Source of the DNA: Desulfolithobacter dissulfuricans
GTDB lineage: Bacteria > Desulfobacterota > Desulfobulbia > Desulfobulbales > Desulfobulbaceae
Direction of reading: 5' to 3'
Assembly: GCF_025998535.1 (NCBI RefSeq)
Contig: NZ_AP024233.1
Span: 904,217 to 968,216, forward strand
Length of the DNA: 64,000 bases
Positions 44,179 through 53,615 of the stretch are shown piece after piece. The notes beneath the pieces are model-generated. The model did not search any database. It was not told the DNA's origin and saw only the letters and a list, made by a program, of their open reading frames with translations. The position numbers were made by a program, and so were the translations under genes. Every line of letters starts with the position of its first letter. The stretch's first letter is position 1.

Positions 44179-46347
44179 CTACAGTTTGAACGTTGATGCA
44201 AGTTCACGCAATGCTTCCGACAGTTTTGACAGCTCCAACACACTTTCCATCATCTGTTTGCTTGCATTAGCCATTTCCAAGGTTGACTGATTGACCTCAG
44301 CGATTTCCTTTGAAATATCTGTAGAGACCATGGAACCCTGGGAGACATTTTCATTGACCTCCTGAAGCCCTTGGGCTGCCTGGGTCATGTTGTCTGCTAT
44401 CTCCCTGGTCGTCGCTGTCTGCTGTTCCACCGCTGCGGCGATGGCTGCCACCGTATTGTTGACCTCGTCGATAACCGAGGATATCTGGGTGATGCTGGTG
44501 ACCGTGTCCTTGGTCGAATTCTGAATACCTTCGATCTGTGCTTTAATCTCTCCTGTGGCTTCAGCCGTCTGCTTGGCGAGTTCCTTGATTTCATTGGCCA
44601 CCACCGCAAATCCCTTGCCCGCCTCACCAGCCCTTGCCGCCTCGATGGTGGCGTTGAGCGCCAGCAGGTTGGTCTGGTCCGAGATATCGGTAATGGTCTC
44701 TGTAACCTTGCCGATTTCCACGGCAGCCCGTCCCAACTCATTGACCTTTTGCGAAGCTGTTTTTACGTCAGAGACGGCTTCACTGGAAATGGCACTTGCC
44801 CTTGAAGTATTTTCGGCGATTTCATTAATTGCTGAAGTCATGTCGTCGGTAGCCGAAACAACGAGGCTGATATTGGTCGTTGCCTCCTCGGCAGCAGACG
44901 CCACAGAATCCATATTCACGCTCATCTCCTCGGCGGCCGCCGCCACGGTGGAAGCTTTTGCACTGTTCAACTCGGAGATACCCGTCACCTGTTCAGAAAT
45001 ACTCGAAAGTTCAGTTGCCGCAGAAGACGTGGTGTGTACGTTGCCAACCAATTCCCCAATGAGTTTGCGTAAACTCAGGTTCATGGCATGCAGTGATGTC
45101 GTCAGGCTTCCTACCTCGTCTTTTCGCTTTCGCAACCTTTCCGGTACATCATTTGAGAGATCTCCACGGGAAATTTTTTCAAGAAGATCCACCGTTTCCT
45201 CTATGGGACGACTGATTCCGCGGGCGACCACAAGTCCGGAGCTGAAGCCGAGGAACAGGCCGAGTAATATAGTGATCAGAATCGCTCTTCTCGCCATAGC
45301 GACAACCTTGGCCGCTGCATCGTCCGACATGTCGCTCACCCTGTCGGCATCCTCAACGATGGAATCTATAACCGATGCTGCATTGTCTGCGTCCTGCTCC
45401 AGTTGCACTGTCAACTGCGCTGCCCTGTTCTTTGCCTGGATATAGTTACCGTGTTTGGCGAACAGACCATCGGGACCAATTGCCGTCTCCACCCATTGGT
45501 CAAAAGAATTTTTCAAATCCTCGACGGCCCGTTTCTCAGCTGTTGTTTCCGAAAACTGCAACAAGGTGTCAAAATGTGGCTTCATCAGTTCGACCAAGGC
45601 CGCAAATTCACGTTCGCTGGACGCTATTTCCTCCTCTGTTTCCCCAGCCAGGTATTCGCCGCTGGTATCTCGAAGGTCTGCCTGCAGGTACCGAAGGCGA
45701 AGAGCCGCCTCCACCATGGGATAATCGTGATCGAAAAGATTTCCGAGAATTCTGTTGAGTTCAGCCACAGAACCGTTTCCCCGGGCTTCCATGCTGTCAC
45801 CCAACTCCTCGGCCACTGCCATTTCATCCCGATTTCTTTTTATGACTTTTTCAAGCTTTTCTGCCAGAGTTGTCCCCACGGTATCGAACTGTTCAAGTAA
45901 CTGTTCTGCTTCCTTCTTGCTGACCAATTCGTCCCGGTGGGCGACATACATCTGCCCAACCCTTCTTACAAGAGATTGTTGCTTCTTCCTTGCCTCTTCA
46001 ATTCTTTTGAGAATATCCGGGTCGGTGACCAGGTTTTTCAGCTCGTTATAGGCAACGTCATATTCGCCGGCAAGTTGGTCAAACTCGATCCGAAGTTGCT
46101 TGAGGGCTGCAACATCGTCTTCGGCCAATATTTCTTCGGCTACCTTGTTTGCTTCCCACAAATTGGCAATCAGATCGTCTGATGTTTCAACCATGGGAGC
46201 AGCAACGTCCACAACGCGGTTCAGAATTTTGTTGATCTTTCCGATGTAAATGAGACCGACTATGCCTCCAATACTGGCAACCACTGTCACCAGCGTGAAC
46301 ATCACGACCAGTTTTTTGCCTATACTCCACGAGTTCACTTTGCTCAT
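44179..46347 (-). CDS. Methyl-accepting chemotaxis protein
   Basis: 722 residues. TM1 is at about 12-34 and TM2 at about 362-385. The ~325-residue periplasmic part between them is helix-rich and looks like a double four-helix bundle. HAMP follows TM2 ([23 protein letters not shown]), then the signalling hairpin with [26 protein letters not shown]. No pentapeptide tether for CheR is at the C-terminus (STFKL). The ATG has AGGAGAG upstream. The signal is unknown. Confidence 0.95.
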   Translation of the reverse strand: MSKVNSWSIGKKLVVMFTLVTVVASIGGIVGLIYIGKINKILNRVVDVAAPMVETSDDLIANLWEANKVAEEILAEDDVAALKQLRIEFDQLAGEYDVAYNELKNLVTDPDILKRIEEARKKQQSLVRRVGQMYVAHRDELVSKKEAEQLLEQFDTVGTTLAEKLEKVIKRNRDEMAVAEELGDSMEARGNGSVAELNRILGNLFDHDYPMVEAALRLRYLQADLRDTSGEYLAGETEEEIASSEREFAALVELMKPHFDTLLQFSETTAEKRAVEDLKNSFDQWVETAIGPDGLFAKHGNYIQAKNRAAQLTVQLEQDADNAASVIDSIVEDADRVSDMSDDAAAKVVAMARRAILITILLGLFLGFSSGLVVARGISRPIEETVDLLEKISRGDLSNDVPERLRKRKDEVGSLTTSLHAMNLSLRKLIGELVGNVHTTSSAATELSSISEQVTGISELNSAKASTVAAAAEEMSVNMDSVASAAEEATTNISLVVSATDDMTSAINEIAENTSRASAISSEAVSDVKTASQKVNELGRAAVEIGKVTETITDISDQTNLLALNATIEAARAGEAGKGFAVVANEIKELAKQTAEATGEIKAQIEGIQNSTKDTVTSITQISSVIDEVNNTVAAIAAAVEQQTATTREIADNMTQAAQGLQEVNENVSQGSMVSTDISKEIAEVNQSTLEMANASKQMMESVLELSKLSEALRELASTFKL

Positions 46348-46452
46348 ACAGCTCTCCTATATAAAACTGTTTCTTGCTGCATGGGAGTCTATGTAGCAGC
46401 TTCCATCTATTAAGGCGCTTTATTCAGATTGTTTTTTCAAAAAAGACTGCGC

Positions 46453-46471
46453 AAAAATGATTATCAATAAT
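46453..46471. promoter_or_regulatory. Fur-box-like site upstream of chemoreceptor
   Basis: AAAAATGATTATCAATAAT matches 13 of 19 positions of the classical Fur box by eye. It lies about 105 bases upstream of the chemoreceptor start in an AT-rich stretch, so chance similarity is possible. Confidence 0.35.
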
Positions 46472-46569
46472 AATTGGATACAAGACTGAAATGCACAAGT
46501 CAACTATTTTCAAATATTACTGGATATTATATCATGGTTATTACCGTTCAACGGAAGTGGATCATATTT

Positions 46570-47690
46570 CACTGGTGTCCGGTTATATCTAGCTGAAATC
46601 AAATAACATTTTTTGTGGATTGTCGATTTTGTGTTTAGCAGGCGGTCGTTCAAACAGCGCCCATAAACTCTGCCTTTTGAACAGGTTCAGCTGCAGTAAC
46701 CGCTGGATTTGAGTAATTGACTGACCGAGATTTGTCAGGAACTTCATATAAGCGAGAACCAGCATGGTGATCAAGGCCACCCAGATCTGCGTCATGACAG
46801 CGTTGCGACTGGTGCCCAGAAAGGTCTTGATCTTCAGGTTCTGCTTGATCCACTTGAAAAACAGCTCGATCTTCCAACGAGCCTTGTAGATATCGGCAAT
46901 GGTTTTGGCGGCAAGGTGAAAATTATTGGTCAGAAAAAAGTACTGCTTGCCAGTCTCTGGATCCCTGTAACCGATCCTACGTAACGGAATGGGGCAGTCA
47001 CCGGCCCTGGGCCGGTCAGGATAATGGTCTGATCAGAGGTGAGTCCTTTGTTTTTGAGGACAGAGCGCCGTTCGACGACACGGTACTTGATGTTGCTTTT
47101 GAGACGGGTGACGAGGTAATTCTTTCTCTCATTGAGTTGGTAGAGCCAGGCAAAATCGATATAGGCTCTGTCTGCAGCCACAATGGAACCGGCAGACAGT
47201 GTCAGTGTTCTCGCAAAGGCAAGATCTGAAGTCTTGGCATCGGTGATACTGGCGAATTGCGGAATATGGCCATCCGCTGATAGGTTTTCTCGAAAAAGGC
47301 CTGGAAGAATTCAGCAGTCCGGTTGTTGTTTGCATCGGCAAGGGTGGATTTCTTCACCGGTTTTAATCCAAGGTGGTACAACCTGCCCGCCTGGGCCTGC
47401 AGGGACGCACTGATATCCCGAAGGCTTGCTCTACCGGTGATTTGCGCAAACATCATGGCTGTAAATTGTCCCCAGCGGCTCAACGCGCGGTATGTACGCT
47501 GGGGCCGAAACTGACCATTTTCCAGCGTTTGAAAATCATGTCTGTCAATAAGTTGGAGCAATTGAGCGAGTACCGTGTTGCCATGAGCCATGGCCTGAAT
47601 CTCCTTTTATGTTAAGCTGTTAGCGGTAACAACAATATACACGAAAGGAGCTCTTCAGGCCGTATCTATTTCCTTAACCGGACAGCAGTG
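46570..47690 (-). mobile_element. IS4-family insertion sequence remnant
   Basis: 1,121 bp with terminal inverted repeats CACTGGTGTCCGGTTA (46570-46585) and TAACCGGACAGCAGTG (47675-47690), 15 of 16 matching. Inside is one broken transposase gene. No clear flanking direct repeat is seen. Confidence 0.8.
46589..47591 (-). pseudogene. IS4-family transposase (DUF4372-type N-terminus), multiply frameshifted
   Basis: The start MAHGNTVLAQLLQLIDRHDFQTLE and FTAMMFAQITGRASLRDISASL match the N-terminal domain of IS4-type transposases. The rest is spread over at least three frames (47202-47591, 46930-47181, 46589-46795), including ADRAYIDFAWLYQLNERKNYLVTRLK from the catalytic region. It is not functional. 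Confidence 0.88.
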
Positions 47691-48153
47691 ATTCATCGTA
47701 GATTTTGTGCAGTTTTCTGAGCATCAAATACTTTTCTCCGATCATGCGGAACCTGATGACCTTATTCAGTTTTCCCAGGGTATTGATAACTCGCGGATCC
47801 TTTTTGTCGGTTTTGTTGTTATCATTGGTCTCCACTACTCGGAATTTTGCTACGCACTCGGCATTGACATAGTTGGTGAAAAATCCAAGTCTCCTGGCAG
47901 TTCTCATGAGTTTATTCTGAAACTGTCCGGTCGGTTCGCAGATGATCCGCAACCCCTTTCTGCCATGCTCAAGGGCTATATCACGATAAGTGATCAGCCT
48001 TTTTTCAATAATTGTCGTACGGTTGCTGCAGGTGTCGGAAAATTCAGCCCCGTCGATTTCAAAGAAAAAGCACAGGGTATCTTTGTGAACATCCACCGAA
48101 ATATCGACAATATTATCCAGGTTGATTTTCTGAGCAGTTCGCGTAACTTTCAT
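47691..48153 (-). pseudogene. IS110-family transposase, 3' truncated by the IS4 element
   Basis: The N-terminal DEDD domain is visible: ISVDVHKDTLCFFFEIDG, then LRIICEPTGQFQNKLMRTARRLG and NDNNKTDKKDPRVINTL (catalytic acids). It ends at HKIYDE, where the IS4 inverted repeat begins. The C-terminal Ser domain is lost. AAGGAGAAGCC precedes the ATG at 48153. Its upstream side abuts a half attC site; a subgroup of IS110 (IS1111-attC) is known to target such sites. Confidence 0.85.
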
Positions 48154-48257
48154 TGTGGCTTCTCCTTTTGTGTTGATAGTATCCGTTGTGATCGAAACAC
48201 TCACATTATACATCAGCTCTTGAAGGAGAAGCCTTTTTGCCTGGCTGCCAAATAGTA

Positions 48258-48305
48258 TGTCCAGCGGACGGCAAAAAGCGCCGCCGCTGATGTGAGGCGT
48301 TATGC
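48258..48305 (+). other. Half of an integron attC recombination site
   Basis: CCAGCGGACGGC, a loop AAAAA and GCGCCGCCGCTGA form the attC stem with the single unpaired A typical of the L'' arm, followed by TGTGAGGC and the R' core GTTATGC (48299-48305). The R'' half expected to the left is missing and replaced by the IS110-side sequence. The next gene starts 33 bases later, as in cassettes. Confidence 0.65.
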
Positions 48306-48337
48306 TTCAAGAAATTTTATCATAAAATAGAAATACC

Positions 48338-48968
48338 ATGAAAGTATGCTACTGTGATGAAAGTGGAACAGGAGATGAGCCAATTGCTGTATTAGTAGGG
48401 GTTGTTGTCGATTCTCAAAGAATGCATGTTACAAAAGAGCATTGGGGAAGCTTGTTGGAAAGCTTATCAACAGCAATCGACAGAGAGTTAAGCGAGATAC
48501 ACACTCGTAACTTTTATGCTGGTAGTGGTATTTGGCATGGAATGGACGGAAATAAACGGTCTGAAGTGATTAGCCTTATATTTAATTGGATAAAGGAAAG
48601 GAAACATCATTTTGTATACTCAAGTGTTATAAAAGAAAAATATTATGCAAACCTAGAGGCAGGAAATATCCCCATTGAACTTAATACGTTATGGAGATTT
48701 CTTGGTTTTCATTTGGTTCTTTCTATGCAAAAAAAATTTCAGACCGAAAACAAAAATAAAGGGAATACTATCTTCGTTTTTGACAACGAGGAAAGAGAGC
48801 AAATGAGGTTTACAGACCTCATCAACAACCCGCCAGCCTGGAGTGAATCATATTACAGAAAAGAGAAGAAAAAGCCCCCTCTTAACCAAATAGTAGATGT
48901 CCCATATTTTGGTGACTCAAAACAAGTTCCCCTCATTCAAGTTGCTGATGTTATGGCTTTTTTTCTCA
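48338..48968 (+). pseudogene. DUF3800 protein, 5' part (split by IS66)
   Basis: The N-terminal ~210 residues of a DUF3800 protein: VCYCDESGTGDEP at the start (the YxDESG motif), FVFDNEERE in the middle and VPLIQVADVMAFFL at the break. The reading frame resumes exactly after the IS at 51410. The intact gene would encode about 273 residues. It is markedly AT-rich compared with its surroundings, which indicates transfer; DUF3800 genes are common integron cargo. A nuclease-like fold has been proposed for the family; function is unproven. Confidence 0.9.
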
Positions 48969-49058
48969 GTAAGCGCAAAAAGAACCGCATCTTCAATAAC
49001 ACGGTAAGTTCTGCCATACTGTCAAGCAACCATGATACCTAATCACAGGAGGTTGCGT

Positions 49059-49409
49059 ATGAGCAGAAAGAACGAGCAGGTAAATGATGCACTTGGCCAG
49101 CACCACTGGCAGGCCCATGTAAAAGCTCTTGAACGGAGCGGTCTGAGTCGGGCCGAGTACTGTCGCCGGAGGGGATTATCCTACCATGCTCTGACCTACT
49201 GGTGCCGGAAGCTGGCCCGCTCCGATGGCAATCAGGAGAGAAGACTGGTTCCCGCCGGTGTTTTACATGGTGCCTGCCGGACTCGTGTCCAGAGAGGATC
49301 TGCTCCATTACGGATTACCTGCCTGCCCGGCAACCTGACCGTGGAAGTGGAGAACGACTTTTCGCCTTCTGCCCTTTCCAGGTTGCTGGCGGTCCTGGAG
49401 CAGCGATAA
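49059..49409 (+). CDS. tnpA: IS66 accessory protein TnpA
   Basis: 116 residues. The N-terminal helix-turn-helix (WQAHVKALERSGLSRAEYCRRRGLSYHALTYWCRKL) is the usual IS66 OrfA domain for end binding. AGGAGG precedes the ATG. Its stop overlaps the tnpB start by one base (TAATG). Confidence 0.92.
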   Translation: MSRKNEQVNDALGQHHWQAHVKALERSGLSRAEYCRRRGLSYHALTYWCRKLARSDGNQERRLVPAGVLHGACRTRVQRGSAPLRITCLPGNLTVEVENDFSPSALSRLLAVLEQR

Positions 49410-49762
49410 TGTTTTTTCCCGCAAGTTCTGTCCGGGTCTATATCGCCCCGGGTCCAACAGACATGCGCAAGTCGATCAACGGGTTGTCCATTCTGGTTGC
49501 CGAGGAGCTGGAACTGGACCCTTTGTCCGGTCATCTGTTCGGATTCTGCAACCGGAAGCGGGATATGGTCAAGGTGCTCTACTGGGACAGCAACGGATTT
49601 TGCCTGTGGCACAAACGGCTGGAAAAGGATCGGTTCAGCTGGCCGCAGACTGAGGCAGAGGTCCTTGCCATCAGGGGTCGGGAGCTGGCCTGGCTGTTGG
49701 ATGGCCTGTCCCTGGACCGATGCTGTGGGCACGAGGAACTGCGCTATGAATTGGTGGTGTAA
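49409..49762 (+). CDS. tnpB: IS66 accessory protein TnpB
   Basis: 117 residues, the IS66 OrfB family: VYIAPGPTDMRKSINGLSILV near 10 and LFGFCNRKRDMVKVLYWDSNGFCLWHKRLEKDRF near 43-76. It is required for IS66 transposition with TnpA; its exact role is unknown. Start-stop overlap with tnpA implies coupling. Confidence 0.95.
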   Translation: MFFPASSVRVYIAPGPTDMRKSINGLSILVAEELELDPLSGHLFGFCNRKRDMVKVLYWDSNGFCLWHKRLEKDRFSWPQTEAEVLAIRGRELAWLLDGLSLDRCCGHEELRYELVV

Positions 49763-49821
49763 AGCACACTTTTTTGCAGAAAAACCTTGAAAAAACAAGA
49801 TGATATGTTACATATACGTCT

Positions 49822-51390
49822 ATGAAAATAGACGTATCCACATTGCCCGAAGACAGCGAACAGCTCAAGCAGATCCTGCTTGAGATCCTTGAGCGCCATG
49901 ACCGGGAAACCAGCATCCTGCACGAGCAGGTCCGCCATCTGAGGGCCTTGCTGTTCAGTCGCACGAGCGAAAAAACTCCTGTTGTTAACAACAAGGTCCA
50001 ACTGCCCCTGTTCGATATGCCCGAGCCTTCGGATGTGGAGCCTGCCGACCCTGGGGTTGAGGTCACTGGTCATACCCGCAGGAAGCGCGGCCGGAAACCT
50101 CTGCCCGAGGACCTGCCCAGGATCGAGGTCGTTCATGATATCGACGACAAGGACAAGGTCTGCCGTTGCGGCTGCGAGCTGACCCGCATAGGGGAGGAGG
50201 TGTCCGAGCAGCTCGATATCGTTCCGGCCCGGGTGCAGGTGATTCGTCATATCCGTCCCAAGTATGCCTGCAGGAACTGTGAAGGCGTGCAGGACGAGGG
50301 GCCGACAGTAAAGGTTGCTCCGCCGCCGGCACAGATTATCCCGAAGTCCATTGCCACGGCTGGGTTGCTGTCTCATATCCTGGTGGCAAAGTTTGTTGAC
50401 CACCTGCCGTTTTATCGGCAGGAAAAGCTGTTTGCCCGCATTGGGCTGGAACTGTCGCGTGCATCCATGTGCAACTGGGCCATGCAGGCGGCCAAAGCCT
50501 GCCAGCCCCTGCTCAACCTGCTCCAGGAGGAAGTTCTTGCCGGGTCTTATATCCATGCCGATGAGACCACGGTCCAGGTCCTGAAGGAGCCGGGCCGGAA
50601 GCCGACGTCAAAATCCTACATGTGGATCTTTCAAAGGGGAGATCCCGACAGGCAGGTGTTGATCTATCAGTACCATCCGACCCGGAGCGGAGATGTGGCC
50701 AGGAACTTCCTCGATGGTTTCAGGGGATACGTGCAGACAGACGGCTATTCCGGTTATGATTTTCTTGACCAGGTTGATGGGATCCGACATGTCGGCTGCT
50801 GGGCACACGCACGACGTAAGTTCAAGGATGTGGTCAGGGCCCAGGGCAAAAACAGAAAACGCGGCAGTGCGGACAAGGCACTGGGTTATATCTCCAGGCT
50901 CTACAGCCTGGAAAAGAAATGGAAGAAAACAGGGCTTGTCCGGGAGGAGATCCATCGGCTGCGCCAGGAACAGTCCAGGCCGATCCTGGATGACTTTTAC
51001 AGATGGCTGGTGAAAAGATCCTCCCAGACACCGCCCAAGGGGTTACTCGGCCAGGCCATTTCCTACTCCCTGCGCCAGTGGGATCGTCTTGTGGGCTACC
51101 TGGAAGATGGGAGGCTGTCCATGGACAACAACAGAGCGGAAAACAGTATCCGTCCCTTTGTCGTCGGCCGCAAGAACTGGCTCTTTTCAGGCACTCCGGA
51201 AGGAGCTAAGGCCAGCGCCCTGATCTACAGCCTGGTCGAGACAGCCAGGGCCAATAGACAGGAGCCTTACAACTACCTGCGCTACATCTTCGAGAAGATA
51301 CCCCTGGCTGCCACCCTGGAGGATTACGAGGCCATGCTGCCGTGGAATATTGATCCCAGGCAGTTGATCGGCCAGTTAGGTGGGGATTAA
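49822..51390 (+). CDS. tnpC: IS66 transposase TnpC
   Basis: 522-residue DDE transposase. An N-terminal coiled coil (about 5-45) and zinc-ribbon-like segment (CRCGCELTRIG...CRNCEG) precede the DDE core: SYIHADETTVQVL (first Asp), YVQTDGYSGYD (second Asp) and SMDNNRAENSIRPFVVGRKNWLF (Glu). All catalytic positions appear intact. Confidence 0.96.
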   Translation: MKIDVSTLPEDSEQLKQILLEILERHDRETSILHEQVRHLRALLFSRTSEKTPVVNNKVQLPLFDMPEPSDVEPADPGVEVTGHTRRKRGRKPLPEDLPRIEVVHDIDDKDKVCRCGCELTRIGEEVSEQLDIVPARVQVIRHIRPKYACRNCEGVQDEGPTVKVAPPPAQIIPKSIATAGLLSHILVAKFVDHLPFYRQEKLFARIGLELSRASMCNWAMQAAKACQPLLNLLQEEVLAGSYIHADETTVQVLKEPGRKPTSKSYMWIFQRGDPDRQVLIYQYHPTRSGDVARNFLDGFRGYVQTDGYSGYDFLDQVDGIRHVGCWAHARRKFKDVVRAQGKNRKRGSADKALGYISRLYSLEKKWKKTGLVREEIHRLRQEQSRPILDDFYRWLVKRSSQTPPKGLLGQAISYSLRQWDRLVGYLEDGRLSMDNNRAENSIRPFVVGRKNWLFSGTPEGAKASALIYSLVETARANRQEPYNYLRYIFEKIPLAATLEDYEAMLPWNIDPRQLIGQLGGD

Positions 51391-51401
51391 TTTGCGGTTA
51401 C

Positions 51402-51600
51402 TTTTCTCAGAAAATACGCAGAATTAAAAGAAGGTTATTCAGCGCCGAAGTACAAAGGGGAAATCGAGAAAGTCACTGACTGGGTAAGAACAATAGGTAA
51501 TAGGTCTATAGGCCGGTCAATTATTTATCCTAGCAGAGGACGATGTGAGTGTTCAGATTTATTTTACCAACATGCCCCAGTGGCAATAACTTCCCTGTAA
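51402..51600 (+). pseudogene. DUF3800 protein, 3' part (split by IS66)
   Basis: After the second copy of the target duplication, the frame continues FLRKYAELKEGYSAPKYKGEIEK and ends at TAA 51598-51600 (PVAITSL). Joining it to 48338-48968 restores one DUF3800 frame. Confidence 0.88.
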
Positions 51601-51624
51601 CTAACTGTAATTAAAACAAAAACA

Positions 51625-51631
51625 GCATAAC
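51625..51631 (+). other. Possible attC R'' core after the DUF3800 cassette
   Basis: GCATAAC, the exact complement of the R' core GTTATGC before the gene, lies 24 bases after the DUF3800 stop, where a cassette's own attC should start. No matching stem follows, so the rest would have been lost. Confidence 0.35.
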
Positions 51632-51639
51632 CCTTAGAA

Positions 51640-52152
51640 GGCCCCTGGTTGTCAAGAGACAAAAATAATTTTGAAGCGAAAATTAATCGCCCTTCAGCCG
51701 AAGGCTGACTGATCTTTGAAAACGCCCTATCTTGGGTTTCATATTCGGTGACAGCAATTCTGCACCAAACACCTATCGAGGATCAACCATCCCGCCAGCA
51801 GGAAAGGAGTTGGTTTTCACTCGAAGCGGATAACCTGTCCGGTCGAGAATGGGCCCAACAACTGCTCGTCGGAGACCGGACAGGTTATCCGCGAACTTGC
51901 AAGCAGTTCCTGCCGGGGACAGCTGCTGCAAGCAGGGCTTGCAGCGTCCTAGAAACGATCACGTACCCTCATGCCGTCCCAGTCAAAGAAGCGTGGTCAT
52001 GCAAAAAAACAAAACATGCCGGAGTTAGTGTCGGGTTCGGGGAGGAGCAGAACCATATCAAAGAATCAGTATGTAAACGGAGCAGGACGGACGGCCAATC
52101 AAAGCAACTGGCTGCCGAGATGCGGCATAGCACCGATCAGTGTGATTTCCGC
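51640..52152. other. Gene-poor accessory stretch with a long perfect inverted repeat
   Basis: No gene is supported. It contains a 19-bp perfect inverted repeat (51826-51844 and 51874-51892) around a 29-base centre, and several smaller hairpins at 51900-51950. Open frames across it lack family features. Confidence 0.5.
51826..51892. repeat. 19-bp perfect inverted repeat
   Basis: Left arm 51826-51844 starts GCGGATAACC; right arm 51874-51892 is its exact complement. It could be a transposon end, a recombination site or a large RNA hairpin. Confidence 0.85.
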
Positions 52153-52218
52153 AGTTCCGGGGACAGTATATATAATACATATGGAGGTGTCATGAATGTA
52201 TATACTGTCCCCGGAACT
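52153..52218. repeat. 66-bp palindromic repeat, copy 1
   Basis: Perfect 20-bp arms AGTTCCGGGGACAGTATATA around a centre with GGAGGTGTCATG. It recurs at 56315-56380 in the same orientation with one base difference. The arm resembles palindromes linked to REP-associated tyrosine transposases, but no such gene is here. Confidence 0.9.
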
Positions 52219-52354
52219 TCTGCCCGGTAATGAAACATCTCGAACCTCCTGTTGGCCATTGGTACACCTCCATGGAAACGTTTTCCTGGTTTCGCGAAGG
52301 TATACCAGATCATCTGGAAGTCCGAGAACCGATTATGATCTATGATCCGAGGAA

Positions 52355-52488
52355 GTGGCTCGATTACCATGATCCTCCAGTGGCTCCATTAGATGATCAC
52401 AGGGTGGCTCGATTAGCCTGATCATCGGGTGGCTCCATTACGGCGATCATGAGGTGGCCCGATTAGGGTGATCATGAAATGGCTCTAT
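52355..52488 (+). repeat. 25-bp tandem repeat array (five units plus partial)
   Basis: Units start at 52355, 52380, 52404, 52429 and 52454, each of the form GTGGCTCSATTA-N-GATCAT-, 24-25 bp, with a partial sixth (ATGGCTCTAT) at 52479. Alternate units carry C or G after GTGGCTC. It resembles multiple terminal repeats for transposase binding at the end of IS21-type elements. Confidence 0.85.
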
Positions 52489-52907
52489 ATGGAGTGTCAT
52501 TAACAGCTCCCTTTCGGGTCAGGACCATCCTGACGGATAATGGTAAGGAGTTCACGGACCGGTTCTGTGCCCACGGTGAAAGGAAACCCACAGGACAGCA
52601 TCCTTTTGATCAGGTATGTACAGAGCACCAGATAGATCATCGTCTCATCAGGCCAAAACACCCCCAGACCAACGGCATGGTCGAGAGGTTCAATGCTAGA
52701 ATAGCCGAGGTCGTCGGCCAGACAAAGTTCCGGTCTGCCCGACATCTCAAGGAAACCTTGACTGATTACTGTCGAATATATAATCATCACATTCCGCAGA
52801 AAAACCTTGGCCACATAACACCAATACAGGCCCTGAAACAATGGAAGGAAACAAACCCGGAACTCTTTAAAAAATCAGTTTACAATCTCTCGGGACCCGA
52901 CAGGTGA
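52489..52907 (+). pseudogene. IS481/rve-type transposase, 3' fragment
   Basis: The readable part FRVRTILTDNGKEFTDRFCAHG, HRLIRPKHPQTNGMVERFNARI and YNHHIPQKNLGHITPIQAL is the C-terminal half of an integrase-core transposase, with the second Asp (TDNG) and the Glu (VERFN). The N-terminal half and first catalytic Asp are missing; the 25-bp array takes their place. Confidence 0.85.
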
Positions 52908-53075
52908 TGAGGCTGGCTTGGTTGTAGCCTTGGTCGGTCACTACGCAAAGAAGTTCCGGCGATTCATCTCCAAGAGTCTCAAGGTTATCTTTGACTGTTG
53001 CCAGAGTTTCGGTGATACAGGCAGTATCGCCCTGATCGGCCGGAAAAATGGCTCCTCGACGTTTCGTGTGGCTTT
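52908..53075 (-). pseudogene. Transposase fragment (DDE type)
   Basis: On the minus strand DTACITETLATVKDNLETLGDESPELLCVVTDQGYNQASLI, here read in pieces, looks like the part of an IS1182/ISNCY-type transposase around the second Asp (VTDQGYN). Too short for a firm family. Confidence 0.45.
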
Positions 53076-53268
53076 GAGTAAAAAGTGTCAAATCCACACG
53101 AAAACGAGAGTCAGTGATTCCCGAATGGCGCCGATAACATCCGCACAATTTATGCCTTACGCCAAGAGTTGGAGCGGCATGGAGGGAGGGAAAATTCGCT
53201 ACCGTGTTAAATCTCCTGGTGAAAACATTAACAAGGCATGTTAATGTTTTTCTTGACCCAATGACATA

Positions 53269-53604
53269 ATGGATATATATTTCAAGACAAGGAAGCTGCA
53301 AAAGCTGTGCTGTCTGAGTAGGGAGGCGCAAAAGCAGCTGGGAGCAAAAATGGCACGTAAGCTTCAGCAGCGATTGATGGAGCTGAAAGCCGCATCCACT
53401 CTTGATGACATCTCACGACTCCCACCAGCCCGTTGTCACGAACTGACAGGAAACCGTAAAGGGCAATTATCAGTGGATCTGGAACATCCTTACCGTTTGC
53501 TGTTTGTCCCCGCTCACAACCCGCTTCCCACGAAAGAGGACGGTGGTGTGGACTGGGCCAGTATAACAGAAATCGAGATCATCGGGATTGTCGACACCCA
53601 TTGA
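53269..53604 (+). CDS. higB: HigB/RelE-type killer protein
   Basis: 111 residues. A RelE-like fold: KLQKLCCLSREAQKQLGAKMARKLQQRLMELKAA and LPPARCHELTGNRKGQLSVDLEHPYRLLFVPAH. Family toxins cut mRNA on the ribosome. It lies 11 bases before the HTH-ImmA gene, the reversed order (toxin first) usual for HigBA. Confidence 0.85.
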   Translation: MDIYFKTRKLQKLCCLSREAQKQLGAKMARKLQQRLMELKAASTLDDISRLPPARCHELTGNRKGQLSVDLEHPYRLLFVPAHNPLPTKEDGGVDWASITEIEIIGIVDTH

Positions 53605-53615
53605 AGGAGGATGTG

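Larger units (their letters stand above)
48969..51401 (+). mobile_element. Complete IS66-family element
   Basis: 2,433 bp, flanked by the 8-bp direct repeat TTTTCTCA (48961-48968 and 51402-51409). The ends begin GTAAGCGCAAA and (complement) GTAACCGCAAA, the GTAA start being typical of IS66. It carries tnpA, tnpB and tnpC intact, and so may be active. Confidence 0.95.

Noticed and set aside
51826-51892. Second attC site
   Set aside because: Arms are perfectly paired with no extrahelical base and no GTTRRRY core at the right place.
51748-52230. 160-codon plus-strand open frame in the accessory stretch
   Set aside because: It runs through inverted repeats and the 66-bp palindrome and has no recognisable protein features.
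52355-52488. CRISPR array
   Set aside because: The ~25-bp units abut directly with no unique spacers, and no cas genes are present.
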